NCBI RefSeq assembly: GCF_000167355.1
Contig: NZ_AAEW02000001.1
Location: 1 to 64,000, forward strand
DNA: 64,000 nt
From: Desulfuromonas acetoxidans DSM 684
GTDB taxonomy: Bacteria; Desulfobacterota; Desulfuromonadia; Desulfuromonadales; Desulfuromonadaceae
Reading direction: 5' to 3'
How positions within the stretch are numbered: position 1 is the stretch's first letter; every line of letters begins with the position of its first letter. This document shows positions 63,853 through 64,000 of the stretch, piece after piece. The position numbers were made by a program, and so were the translations under genes. The notes under the pieces were generated by a model. The model searched no databases. It was not told the DNA's origin and saw only the letters and a program-made list of their open reading frames with translations.

Positions 63853-64000
63853 ATGTTCAGAAATTTAAAACTACGCAATAAGATACTGATTCCGACAATG
63901 CTGGTGGTCATGTTCTCTCTGACTCTAGTCTCCGTATTGCTCGTCTATTGGGCCAGTATGTCTGCCATTAAAGAGGCGAAACAACTGGCACAAGAAACCG
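63853..64000 (+). CDS. Methyl-accepting chemotaxis protein, N-terminal end (cut by window)
   Basis: The first 49 residues are visible: MFRNLKLRNKILIPTM leads into a membrane helix (LVVMFSLTLVSVLLVYWA) and a periplasmic helix (MSAIKEAKQLAQET). This is the standard start of a receptor with a periplasmic four-helix or Cache sensor. ATG 63853 has a run of AAGG repeats upstream. The rest lies beyond the window, so the ligand domain and the HAMP and signalling domains are not seen. Leader contains a C11 tract. Confidence 0.8.
   Translation, partial: MFRNLKLRNKILIPTMLVVMFSLTLVSVLLVYWASMSAIKEAKQLAQET

Noticed and set aside
1-64000. Search for tRNA and rRNA genes, CRISPR arrays, transposases and integrases
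   Set aside because: None found by eye. The only repeats are the composite family, which lacks CRISPR-like spacing.

Overview
The window reads as about 64 kb of chromosome from a Desulfuromonadales-type bacterium (Desulfuromonas or a close relative). This is inferred from gene content: a periplasmic c-type haem lipoprotein, a multi-rhodanese lipoprotein paired with an outer-membrane barrel (like the Geobacter extHI pair), NfnAB-type transhydrogenase, CstA, two PilT-class ATPases, an AhbC/AhbD/NirJ-like radical SAM protein beside hemE, and dense c-di-GMP and two-component signalling. No rRNA, tRNA, CRISPR array or transposase was seen. Most of the DNA is moderately GC-rich and tightly packed. 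The exceptions are an AT-rich pocket at about 5.0-7.0 kb and three gene-free blocks (0.98-2.05, 15.2-15.77 and 50.9-52.26 kb) filled with one repeat family.

Layout. 0-5 kb: cbpA, a repeat block, then a PilU-like / PilT-like / small-protein operon on the minus strand. 5-7 kb: AT-rich pocket with a VanX-type dipeptidase, a probable frameshifted membrane gene and two unknown small genes. 7-15.2 kb: hemH, the six-rhodanese lipoprotein with its barrel partner, hemE, a radical SAM-SPASM protein and shikimate kinase. 15.2-25.4 kb: repeat block, SH3 protein, FMN oxidoreductase, a two-component pair, quinone oxidoreductase, mltA, a DUF898/M48 pair and msrAB. 25.6-34.5 kb: diguanylate cyclase, DUF2959 lipoprotein, priA, an amino-acid/cation symporter, trmB-truD and an IclR regulator with a long promoter region. 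34.6-37.5 kb: a four-gene operon of CYTH/CHAD-like protein, minimal ParA ATPase, tiny basic RHH-like protein and helix-hairpin-helix protein with a histone-H1-like lysine tail. 37.5-43.4 kb: radical SAM, a PHP-glycosyltransferase fusion, coaE and hemL. 43.6-50.9 kb: HEAT and HD-GYP proteins, pyk, a small membrane protein, a macrodomain protein and an aminotransferase. 50.9-58.9 kb: repeat block, second macrodomain protein, nfnBA, haem lipoprotein, purT and cstA. 59-64 kb: a DUF4198 protein, a LytS/LytTR pair, an unknown protein, a structured intergenic element and the start of a chemotaxis receptor.

How parts fit together. hemH, hemE, hemL and the SPASM protein point to heavy haem demand. The LytS/LytTR pair lies just upstream of cstA, whose leader carries three direct repeats at an exact 21-bp period. 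This resembles the BtsSR-BtsT pyruvate-uptake circuit of E. coli. The CHAD-ParA-RHH-HhH operon is the best candidate for an undescribed system. My inference is a polyphosphate-granule positioning or DNA-tethering module, because CHAD proteins bind polyphosphate, minimal ParA ATPases position cargo on the nucleoid, and lysine-rich tails bind DNA or polyphosphate.

The repeat family is the other main puzzle. It is a composite unit of about 500-550 bp made of several hairpins. There are four complete and two partial copies here. At three stems, one copy differs from another by paired changes that keep the stem intact, which argues for a conserved folded structure, not decayed coding DNA.
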